Source: Bacillota bacterium (lineage in GTDB: Bacteria; Bacillota; Clostridia; Christensenellales; Borkfalkiaceae). Taken from it: a stretch of 11,440 nt of DNA. The position numbers and the translations under genes are program-made. The notes below the pieces were generated by a model that saw nothing but the letters and a program-made list of their open reading frames with translations, did no database searches and had not been told where the DNA came from. Of the stretch, positions 7,101-11,440 are shown in pieces (position 1 is the stretch's first letter; every line of letters begins with the position of its first letter). The DNA is taken from NCBI GenBank assembly GCA_003343765.1, contig QAKO01000107.1, forward strand, positions 1-11,440, given 5' to 3'.

Positions 7101-8338
7101 TCGTCTCCCTTACGATACACAGGGATCGTATATCCCCCGTCCATGTAGATCTTCACATTTTCGCTCTGCTGCTTTTCCGTATATGGATTGCAAAGATAGA
7201 TCGGGCCTCCCGGATTCGTTTTGACACTCCAGGAAGAATCGTAAAGGTCGGGAACAGTGATCAGATTCAGTCCGCGGTTCAGGCTGTATTCCGAACTTTT
7301 CCATTTACTCCAGTAGCCAATATGCTGCGTAAAAACGAGCGTCGGCAAAGGATCCTGCTCCTTCGCTTCCACAAATACCGCCAGCGTTTCGCCCGGAACT
7401 GCACAAACGCCCGTGATTTGCCTGTTCGTTCCCTGCCACACCATCTTTAAAGTGTTGCGCGCGTACGCCGATATATTTCCGCGCCTTGCGATCGTAGCAT
7501 TTCCGATTTCGTCCGGTTTTGTCGTAAATTCCCGCGCAGGATCTGCCGTCACTATCCCGTCCAGGATCCCTTCCGCTCGCGAAACCAGATACTGCAATTC
7601 CCCGCGCAGCGCATATGCCTGCGTCGCCTTGACCTGAGCGATCGTTTCACGCACCTGCTCTTTTGTGTACGAAGAATCGAGCGACGTGCATGTATAATCG
7701 GCAAACATTCCGTTCAACTGCGAAATGCATTTTTCTTCCGGCTTGAAAAAAATAAATTCCGAAGCGCTGCATCTCTGCTCCAAGGACGGATTCACATCCG
7801 TGTATTCAAAGCGGAAATACCGCATCGTATATGTCTTGTCAAACCGATACACAAGAATATTGCTGCACAATTCCACCGTCCCGAATCCGATTTTTTCAAA
7901 ATCTGTGCCGTTCTCCGAAACATAAAAAGTCGCCGTCAGCGGAAAACCTTTGCCCGTATCGTCCCTGCGCGTTGCAAAAACCAATCGGTCCGCCTCTACC
8001 GCTTCCGTAAATCCGACCGTCACCGTATTGGTAAAATTTGCGCCGTTTATCTTGTTCGTCTCCCAAAACGTATCAAAATTGCGGTCAAATGCCCGCGCCA
8101 ATACATTCGGCCCCCAATTCGAACCGTTGCATTCGTAACTTTCAATCTTTTCCGTCGCTACCGCATAACTGTCCAGATATCCTTCCGTCAGATATTCATG
8201 CGTGCTCGTGATCTTGTCCACCTGAAAAGATGTGCCGCCCGCCCATGCCCGCAGCAACCCGAATATACCCGCGCTCCAGGTAACAGCCATCAGTATAGTA
8301 AAAAATATCAGTGTACGTATTCTCTTTTTGCTTACCAT
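4121..8338 (-). CDS. Large secreted membrane-anchored M60-type metalloprotease with discoidin-like, Pmp-like beta-helix and InlB/Flg_new repeat regions
   Basis: 1405 residues. A basic N-terminus and apolar stretch (5-30) ending in AWA (31-33) form a signal peptide. Residues about 52-200 resemble an F5/8 type C (discoidin) carbohydrate-binding domain. An M60-like region follows from about 290 to 715, with the zinc motif HELGH at 545-549 and the expected downstream glutamate Glu560 in SEVTNN, matching the HEXXH-x(8-28)-E pattern of M60 (enhancin/mucin-targeting) gluzincins. Residues about 718-800 look like a fibronectin-III-type fold. Residues about 805-1150 form a right-handed beta-helix with recurring GGA(I/V/L) and NN/N-x-A turns as in Pmp repeats. 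Two InlB/Flg_new-type repeats span about 1236-1354 (GYRFMGW, WKFVGW). A linker leads to a membrane helix (about 1375-1400) and KKRNK; there is no LPxTG. Start: ATG at 8338 after AAGGAG (8350-8345). Probable role: cutting or binding mucin-type glycoproteins at the cell surface. The protease call is strong; the substrate is inferred. Confidence 0.88.
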   Translation of the reverse strand: MVSKKRIRTLIFFTILMAVTWSAGIFGLLRAWAGGTSFQVDKITSTHEYLTEGYLDSYAVATEKIESYECNGSNWGPNVLARAFDRNFDTFWETNKINGANFTNTVTVGFTEAVEADRLVFATRRDDTGKGFPLTATFYVSENGTDFEKIGFGTVELCSNILVYRFDKTYTMRYFRFEYTDVNPSLEQRCSASEFIFFKPEEKCISQLNGMFADYTCTSLDSSYTKEQVRETIAQVKATQAYALRGELQYLVSRAEGILDGIVTADPAREFTTKPDEIGNATIARRGNISAYARNTLKMVWQGTNRQITGVCAVPGETLAVFVEAKEQDPLPTLVFTQHIGYWSKWKSSEYSLNRGLNLITVPDLYDSSWSVKTNPGGPIYLCNPYTEKQQSENVKIYMDGGYTIPVYRKGDDAEEYRNALAEYLELYAAEDGYYNDVTEMQSDRVILTVTASRAKSCYIDESADPGQALEGWDSYLKSLYEFDGVSYDPDSEHYDARAEYLNVNVRVMQPWAAAYAYTEHVGIQKGTWEQISCYGSGFGWGMSHELGHMMDISERTRSEVTNNMWSQFNKTALDGEIARGNFTEYLKAAAPDDNAGNAYADKASDALPWWCIESRFPGYWGRLDNCFRYEDRKGLSDAELHVYFSSLAAGIDLSYYFDRIGFSWKAAFTGYENASDTFRAAMELAKESGRIVESELKLWYVDAQFYNYYTKYGDELKMYGEKDGTQILNVSKTDAGYALLLPDVKDFRHLGYEILRSDGAGGFKVIGFTYGRNYTDTAAPADGTPTYKVRAFDRALGCAAESAAVSAAEQGVVASVNGQGFTSLAQAFAAAQDGETVYLLESVYETGVTVTGNVTLKPQGKNVAVRRNLEQVMFRVNSGASLTISGEGQNTLTLDGMDIAQADSMIISQGTLELGAGVVLQNGVSTGNGGAVRVSGGTFRADGTVFSNNRAKNGGALACEVASANVTLTNTEFCANSATESGGAIVMSCRLNATDVVFNDNAAGANGGAVCNRSGGILNVYGCHFEGNTANAGGALWLDGLTSLTGNGAQATQIANNSAQSYGGSVYVASSNSGRRTTFLQVGFSENAAQQGSCVYVNGYATFGGTDAVIKAAGSRADRGGTVYLSAQSNAVFSGGTWDWSGSAAFAAGKAPVFTALPSDGSSFALTFYVPADWDTSTPLLRFPTGTNVSDICRELYVYIGEDLFACTYGESDAAVMVGQEKFYGLSIRDGDEENIQYLKPGAEAVLPQAQGKDGYRFMGWQCGDALLAAGDKVILQSDMLAEAVYEKLYVIRFDTLSETFEGIAGEEIVLPSAAEKEGWKFVGWKSGEVLYAAGDKLVISGDLTLQAVYEELPPDVDTQPVPDTDDGKGNGGVPGWVWGVVAVAAVGAAAAVTAAVLLKKRNK

Positions 8339-8401
8339 TCGTCTCTCCTTTCCGTATTCTATACTACCATTCTGTGCAACTAAATAATTTCAAGCCGATT
8401 T

Positions 8402-8430
8402 ATTGTACTATTTTTTTCTCCGTTTGTAAA
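8402..8430 (-). promoter_or_regulatory. Predicted promoter of the M60 surface-protein gene
   Basis: On the minus strand, TTTACA (8430-8425) and TACAAT (8407-8402) have a 17-bp spacer rich in A. The predicted start near 8395 gives a leader of about 57 nt before the ATG at 8338. Nearer TATAGAAT-like sequences (around 8360) lack a suitable -35 and were not preferred. Confidence 0.5.
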
Positions 8431-8741
8431 TAATTTCAGATAAACCCTTTCCCCCTCATTTTTAGCTCGGATTTTTTCTTTTCGCGCTCAGCCGTGCTTT
8501 GCGATCGGATGCCCCTTCCCTGCAATCCCGCCTTTTATGACTGCGGCAAGAACAGCTTTTGTTCCGCCCTTGCATTTACTTCTTTATAAAAGTGTATTTG
8601 AAGGCGCATACCACTGCCGCGCGTTTTTTATTAAAAGAATGATCGCTTGGCCGACAGATACCTGTTTTGTATATTCAGGTCTGGAACAGACCGAAGTTTC
8701 CGAACATTCAAAACCTTGGGCACTCTAAAGTTTTGCATTGC
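8431..8741. other. Intergenic stretch without a supported gene
   Basis: I find no convincing gene on either strand. The open frames here have no ribosome binding site and no recognisable protein. The only structure is a pair of overlapping hairpins: ACCTG (8660-8664) with CAGGT (8676-8680), or GGTCTG (8678-8683) with CAGACC (8687-8692). The two share bases and exclude each other. They lie upstream of the predicted promoter of the surface-protein gene, so a leader-RNA role for that gene is unlikely. Confidence 0.5.
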
Positions 8742-8767
8742 AAAAAGACGGGGCAACGATTGCCCCG
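8742..8767 (-). terminator. Intrinsic terminator of the redox operon
   Basis: On the minus strand an 8-bp perfect GC-rich stem (CGGGGCAA, 3-nt loop, TTGCCCCG; 8767-8749) is followed by TC and five T residues (8746-8742). It lies about 150 nt after the ferredoxin stop at 8919. The stretch 8768-8918 between them holds no gene I can support and would be a long 3' untranslated region. Confidence 0.8.
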
Positions 8768-8918
8768 CCATATATCCGCATACACAAAAACAAAACTTTT
8801 CTGTTCAAAAACAACATTTCAGTCTTGAGCAACGGAGTCATTTCTGCAATGAAACATTTTCGCCGAAACAGATATGGTCAATCAGCCTGTCCGTTTCGCG
8901 GGAAAATCCGACAAAATA

Positions 8919-9107
8919 TTACTTATCCCAATGGATCGCCGACACAGGGCAGCCGTCTATGGCACTCTGCACCTTGTCCAAATTTTCGGCATCGGTTTCT
9001 CTAAACGTCTCTGCCTTGTCCTGCTCGTTCATGCGAAAAACTGCATCGCACATTTCACAGCACAAACCGCAACCGATACACATTTCTTGATCAACAACCG
9101 CTTTCAT
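8919..9107 (-). CDS. Small single-cluster [4Fe-4S] ferredoxin
   Basis: A 62-residue soluble electron carrier of the Thermotoga/Desulfovibrio single-cluster type. Cluster ligands are Cys10, Cys13 and Cys16 in CIGCGLC and Cys53 in GCPVSAI. Extra cysteines are Cys17 and Cys20; Cys20 sits where related ferredoxins have a CP motif, but here Asp follows. The protein is rich in acidic residues, as usual for ferredoxins. I chose the ATG at 9107 because it is preceded by AGGAGGG (9120-9114) at 6 nt spacing and because MKAVVDQE fits the family start; the in-frame ATG at 9146 would overlap the end of the cupin gene. Last gene of the redox operon, 45 bp after the cupin. Its partner enzyme is not in the window. 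Confidence 0.88.
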   Translation of the reverse strand: MKAVVDQEMCIGCGLCCEMCDAVFRMNEQDKAETFRETDAENLDKVQSAIDGCPVSAIHWDK

Positions 9108-9152
9108 ACCGAACCCTCCTTTTATTGCTTCGTTTTTGCCTTTCAAAACAAT

Positions 9153-9485
9153 TCAGAACACAACGACCAGCAACATTTTAAATGCTTCTTCGCCGTAAAC
9201 CGCATGCGGATGCCCCGCCGGCATCACGATGGATTCCCCTTCCCGAAGAATATATTCCCTGCCGTCGATCGTAATTTTTCCCGTTCCGTCCAGGCAAGTT
9301 ACCATGGCGTCTCCGCCCGATGCATGCGTACTGATCTCTTCACCCTTGGCAAAGGAAAACAAAGTAACGCTCACGGCGTCGTTCTGCGCCAGCGTTTTGC
9401 TGACAATCTGCCCCTCCTGATAAGATATCTGATCTTTTAAACTGAAAATCTCCGACTGAACGGTATTTTTGATTTTTACACTCAT
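9153..9485 (-). CDS. Small single-domain cupin protein
   Basis: 110 residues, one beta-barrel cupin domain. Motif 1 begins at Gly48 (GEEISTH, His54) and has Ser at 56 where many cupins have a second His, followed by Gly-Gly-Asp (57-59). Motif 2 is GESIVMPAGHPH (83-94), giving Pro89, Gly91 and His94. His54, Asp59 and His94 are the likely metal-binding set; the H-x-x-x-x-D variant looks familiar from small clostridial cupins rather than being damage. The substrate or sensed ligand is unknown. Start: ATG at 9485 with AGG (9495-9493) about 7 nt upstream. It lies between two iron-sulfur protein genes with 45-bp gaps on both sides and no terminator, so it is probably part of one operon. A role in redox or nitrosative stress is inferred from context only. 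Confidence 0.85.
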   Translation of the reverse strand: MSVKIKNTVQSEIFSLKDQISYQEGQIVSKTLAQNDAVSVTLFSFAKGEEISTHASGGDAMVTCLDGTGKITIDGREYILREGESIVMPAGHPHAVYGEEAFKMLLVVVF

Positions 9486-9530
9486 TTTTTTACCTGCCTT
9501 TTATAATCTGATTTCTTTTGCAGTTTCTAT

Positions 9531-10226
9531 TTAATCCAGGATTTTACCGTCTACGGATATCGTAACGACCTGCCAGGGAATAAATTTTCCGCTTTTTTGC
9601 AAGGCGGTCTTTGCAGCCATCTCCAGTCCTCCGCAACAAGGGACTTCCATCCGCACGATCGTTACGCTCTGTATATCGTTGCCTTGCAAAATCTGCGTCA
9701 GCTTTTCACTGTAATCCACATTATCCAGCTTCGGACAGCCTATAATCGTAACCTTTCCCCGCATGAACTCCCCGTGCATATTCGCGTAAGCGTATGCCGT
9801 ACAATCTGCCGCAATCAGCAATTTCGCACCCTGAAAATATGGCGCATTGACCGGTACCAGCTTGATCTGGCAAGGCCATTGCCGCAGCTCGGATTGCATA
9901 GCAACGCCTTCCCTTTGCGTACGGCAAGGCTGCTCACGCTTAAACTCCATCATTCGGCTCCCCGGGCAGCCTGTGTGCTTCTGCACCCGCTTTTTCTGAT
10001 TCTCGGCTACTGCCGCAGCATCGTACGCCGCCGCTTCACGTTCCACAAAACGGATCGCATTGGTCGGACAGGTCGGCAGACAATCGCCGAGCCCGTCGCA
10101 GTAATCGTCCCGCAGCAGTTTTGCTTTGCCGTTTACCATTCCGATCGCCCCTTCATGGCACGCCGACACACATGCACCGCATCCGTTGCACTTTTCTTCA
10201 TCGATCTGTATGATTTTTCGTATCAT
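9531..10226 (-). CDS. Two-cluster ferredoxin-like iron-sulfur protein with a conserved C-terminal domain of unknown function
   Basis: 231 residues, cytosolic. The N-terminal ferredoxin fold has a first cluster motif C13-x2-C16-x2-C19-x3-C23, followed by His instead of Pro. The second motif reads C43-DGLGD-C49-LPT-C53-P: the usual second cysteine is Leu46, so this site has three cysteines and may hold a [3Fe-4S] cluster or use another ligand. From memory, a CDGLG sequence is typical of this family, so I treat it as a feature, not damage. The C-terminal domain carries further cysteines (87, 101, 119, 142, 164, 197, 198), including GCPKLDN (163-169) and PCCGG (196-200), which suggest more metal or redox chemistry. 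Such genes are, as I recall, often near hcp (hybrid cluster protein) and Crp/Fnr genes in Clostridia. Start: ATG at 10226 after GGAGG (10240-10236, 9 nt); the in-frame ATG at 10277 lies upstream of the predicted transcription start. Confidence 0.82.
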   Translation of the reverse strand: MIRKIIQIDEEKCNGCGACVSACHEGAIGMVNGKAKLLRDDYCDGLGDCLPTCPTNAIRFVEREAAAYDAAAVAENQKKRVQKHTGCPGSRMMEFKREQPCRTQREGVAMQSELRQWPCQIKLVPVNAPYFQGAKLLIAADCTAYAYANMHGEFMRGKVTIIGCPKLDNVDYSEKLTQILQGNDIQSVTIVRMEVPCCGGLEMAAKTALQKSGKFIPWQVVTISVDGKILD

Positions 10227-10240
10227 TTCCGTATTCCTCC

Positions 10241-10269
10241 TTGACTTCTCGCCTACAGTATAGTACAAT
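10241..10269 (+). promoter_or_regulatory. Predicted sigma-70-type promoter of the Crp/Fnr-type regulator
   Basis: TTGACT (10241-10246) and TACAAT (10264-10269) are separated by exactly 17 bp. The predicted start near 10276 gives a leader of about 39 nt. The -10 of the divergent operon (10257-10262) lies inside the spacer, so the two promoters overlap and should compete for RNA polymerase. The palindrome at 10284-10299 falls at about +8 to +23, a position suited to repression. Confidence 0.65.
10257..10262 (-). promoter_or_regulatory. Predicted -10 element of the redox operon promoter (no -35 match)
   Basis: On the minus strand TATACT (10262-10257) is a good -10 hexamer, with a predicted start near 10250, about 24 nt before the ATG at 10226. 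At 17 bp upstream the sequence is CGTACT, a poor -35. A good -10 without a -35, next to an operator-like palindrome, is the usual look of an activator-dependent promoter. Confidence 0.55.
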
Positions 10270-10283
10270 CTTCTCAAAAAGTA

Positions 10284-10299
10284 CGTTGTTTAAACCACG
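10284..10299. promoter_or_regulatory. Candidate operator for the Crp/Fnr-type regulator
   Basis: CGTTGTTTAAACCACG is a 16-bp near-palindrome with seven of eight base pairs symmetric; only 10287/10296 do not match. Its centre (10291.5) is 41.5 bp upstream of the predicted redox-operon start near 10250, the standard class II activator position of Crp/Fnr proteins. It also lies in the regulator's own leader, close before its ribosome binding site. The half-site differs from the CRP (TGTGA) and FNR (TTGAT) consensus, so a different specificity is expected. Binding is inferred. Confidence 0.55.
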
Positions 10300-10314
10300 A
10301 AATAGGTGTTTTTT

Positions 10315-10974
10315 ATGTTTCCTGTTCAACATATCATGTTTCGGAATATCACCGAAAAAGAATATCGGGATATGGAGCTCTGCCGCGGGATCCGAACGGC
10401 AGAATATGAAAAAGATTGCGTTCTGTTTCACGCAGGAGATTATACCGAGGAATTCGGGATCGTGATTTTCGGCAAAGTACACATAGAGAATATCGATCTG
10501 TGGGGAAATCGCGTTATTCTGCACAGTCTGTCCGCAAACGACGCTTTTGGCGAAACATACGCTTTCTGCAACGTTCCTATGCTGGTAGACGTTACGGCTG
10601 CACAGAATTGTAAAATATTGTTCCTGAATACCGCCATACTGTTATCGCCCGAATACCATGGGCGATCCTGGTATTTTAAACTGATCAGCAATCTTTTGTT
10701 CCTGTCCACGCAAAAAAATCTTGCGTGGTCGAACAGGATCTTTTGCATGACGGCAAAAAGCATACGGGCAAAAGTAATGACCTTTTTATCCGCAGAAGCG
10801 AGAAAACACGGAAACAACGAATTTTTTATACCGTTTGACCGCCAGCAAATGGCCGATTATCTGAACGTAGAACGCAGTGCGCTGTCCAAAGAACTGGCAA
10901 AAATGAAAAAAGAAGGCATCCTGAACTTCCATAAAAACCGCTTCTGTCTGCAAAAAATGGAACATTTCTGCTGA
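10315..10974 (+). CDS. Crp/Fnr-family transcriptional regulator
   Basis: 219 residues. Residues about 18-110 form the cyclic-nucleotide-binding-type beta-barrel, with the phosphate-binding-cassette position occupied by FGE (78-80). The Arg-Ser pair that contacts cAMP in CRP is not seen (CNVPMLVD follows), so cAMP is unlikely to be the ligand. A long dimer helix follows (about 115-150). The C-terminal winged helix-turn-helix is at about 172-205 (DRQQMADYLNVERSALSKELAKM). There is no FNR-like N-terminal cysteine cluster, although seven cysteines (23, 35, 85, 99, 144, 211, 219) are present. Start: ATG at 10315 is 6 nt after AGGTG (10304-10308); the GTG at 10306 falls inside that ribosome binding site. 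It diverges from the iron-sulfur/cupin operon and is the obvious candidate to control it. The sensed signal is unknown; redox, nitric oxide or oxygen are guesses from context. Confidence 0.88.
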   Translation: MFPVQHIMFRNITEKEYRDMELCRGIRTAEYEKDCVLFHAGDYTEEFGIVIFGKVHIENIDLWGNRVILHSLSANDAFGETYAFCNVPMLVDVTAAQNCKILFLNTAILLSPEYHGRSWYFKLISNLLFLSTQKNLAWSNRIFCMTAKSIRAKVMTFLSAEARKHGNNEFFIPFDRQQMADYLNVERSALSKELAKMKKEGILNFHKNRFCLQKMEHFC

Positions 10975-11080
10975 AATTGTGCAACCGCCTTATCCGCACA
11001 CTTTCCTTTATCGCTCTCACCTGTTTTTGAATTTGTAGGATTTCCATTTTTGTCGCGCTGAACAATGAAATATTCGGATA

Positions 11081-11126
11081 AAAAAACATACCCCCAAAAG
11101 CAGTTTGCTTTTGGGGGTATGTTTTT
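11081..11126. terminator. Bidirectional intrinsic terminator between the Crp/Fnr gene and HU
   Basis: A perfect 16-bp inverted repeat (11087-11102 with 11106-11121; CATACCCCCAAAAGCA) surrounds a 3-nt loop, flanked by six A on the left and five T on the right. Both strands therefore show a stem followed by a T-run, so it can end the plus-strand regulator transcript and the minus-strand HU transcript. The 106 bp from the regulator stop to this element holds no other feature I can support. Confidence 0.92.
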
Positions 11127-11149
11127 CAATGCACTTTTCTTAATAAAAC

Positions 11150-11425
11150 TTATTTGTTCAATTCATCTTTGAGCGCTTTACCCGCTTTGAAAGACGGAAC
11201 TTTGCAAGCAGCAATGGCGATTTTTTCACCCGTAGCAGGATTAACGCCCTCTTTTGCCGCGCGGTCTTTTGCTTCGAATGTTCCGAATCCGACCAACTGC
11301 AACTTATCGCCCTTCGCCATAACATCCTTTACATTGGATACAAAAGCATCCAGCACTTTTTCCACATCGCTTTTCTTCAGCGAAACATCTTCAGCAATTT
11401 TTGCTACCAACTCACTCTTATTCAT
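11150..11425 (-). CDS. hup: HU-family nucleoid DNA-binding protein
   Basis: 91 residues, the normal length of HU, a dimeric protein that bends and compacts DNA. It starts MNKSELVAKIAED, has the core GFGTFEAKDRAAKEG (47-61), the NPATGE beta-arm turn (63-68) and the C-terminal KVPSFKAGKALKDELNK. The DNA-contacting arm is a little less basic than in well-known HUs, with EGVNP where GRNP is usual. ATG at 11425 follows AGGAGG (11439-11434) with 8 nt spacing. The gene ends 24 bp before the shared bidirectional terminator and appears to be a single-gene transcript; its promoter lies outside the window. IHF-like members share this fold, but the sequence is HU-like. Confidence 0.95.
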   Translation of the reverse strand: MNKSELVAKIAEDVSLKKSDVEKVLDAFVSNVKDVMAKGDKLQLVGFGTFEAKDRAAKEGVNPATGEKIAIAACKVPSFKAGKALKDELNK

Positions 11426-11440
11426 ACAATTTTCCTCCTG

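Noticed and set aside
8647..9090. A 147-codon plus-strand open frame across the redox operon terminator
   Set aside because: It overlaps the ferredoxin gene in antisense and runs through a terminator; no ribosome binding site or recognisable protein.
9108..9146. N-terminal extension of the small ferredoxin to 9146
   Set aside because: The extension covers the AGGAGGG ribosome binding site that serves the ATG at 9107, and the family starts at MKAVVDQ.
9306..9330. Cupin motif 1 with a missing second histidine taken as a broken gene
   Set aside because: The His-Ala-Ser-Gly-Gly-Asp arrangement resembles a recurring variant of small cupins, motif 2 is intact and the frame is clean.
10227..10277. 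N-terminal extension of the two-cluster protein to 10277
   Set aside because: That codon lies upstream of the predicted transcription start, while the ATG at 10226 has a strong GGAGG site.
1..11440. CRISPR arrays, tRNA/rRNA genes, insertion sequences or prophage genes
   Set aside because: No direct-repeat array, no tRNA-like cloverleaf sequence, and no transposase or integrase motif was found on either strand.

Overview
This window looks like chromosome from an anaerobic member of the Bacillota, most likely a gut-associated clostridial lineage. The signs are the lon-ysxC gene pair, GGAGG-type ribosome binding sites, sigma-70-type promoters with 17-bp spacers, a ferredoxin/cupin/Crp-Fnr redox locus, and a very large mucin-protease-like surface protein. 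Base composition is moderate (roughly half GC by eye). I cannot name the genus from sequence alone. Every gene except the Crp/Fnr regulator is on the minus strand.

Right to left (the direction of most transcription): an HU nucleoid protein (11150-11425) is separated by a strong two-way terminator from a plus-strand Crp/Fnr-type regulator (10315-10974). The regulator is divergent from a three-gene redox operon: a two-cluster iron-sulfur protein (9531-10226), a small cupin (9153-9485) and a one-cluster ferredoxin (8919-9107), ending at an intrinsic terminator (8742-8767). The 88-bp divergent region holds overlapping promoters and a 16-bp near-palindrome. The palindrome is centred about 41.5 bp upstream of the predicted redox-operon start, the classic class II activator position, and lies just downstream of the regulator's own predicted start. 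This suggests the regulator activates the operon and limits itself.

After about 400 bp without a gene comes a 1405-residue secreted, membrane-anchored protein (4121-8338). It has a discoidin-like domain, an M60-type zinc metalloprotease core with an intact HELGH motif, a Pmp-like beta-helix, two InlB/Flg_new-type repeats and a C-terminal membrane anchor. Downstream lie a 38-nt hairpin and a 47-codon low-complexity open frame that may be the leftover tail of a lost gene.

Next is a housekeeping pair, lon (1509-3827) and ysxC/engB (902-1501), 7 bp apart behind one predicted promoter. Last, with its own near-consensus promoter, is a phosphoglycosyl-transferase-like membrane protein (1-837, cut by the window edge). 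It keeps the family fold signatures but has Lys-Tyr where the catalytic Asp-Glu dyad should be. The most interesting items are this apparent pseudoenzyme, the divergent redox regulatory region, the M60 surface protein, and the odd junction between the M60 gene and lon.
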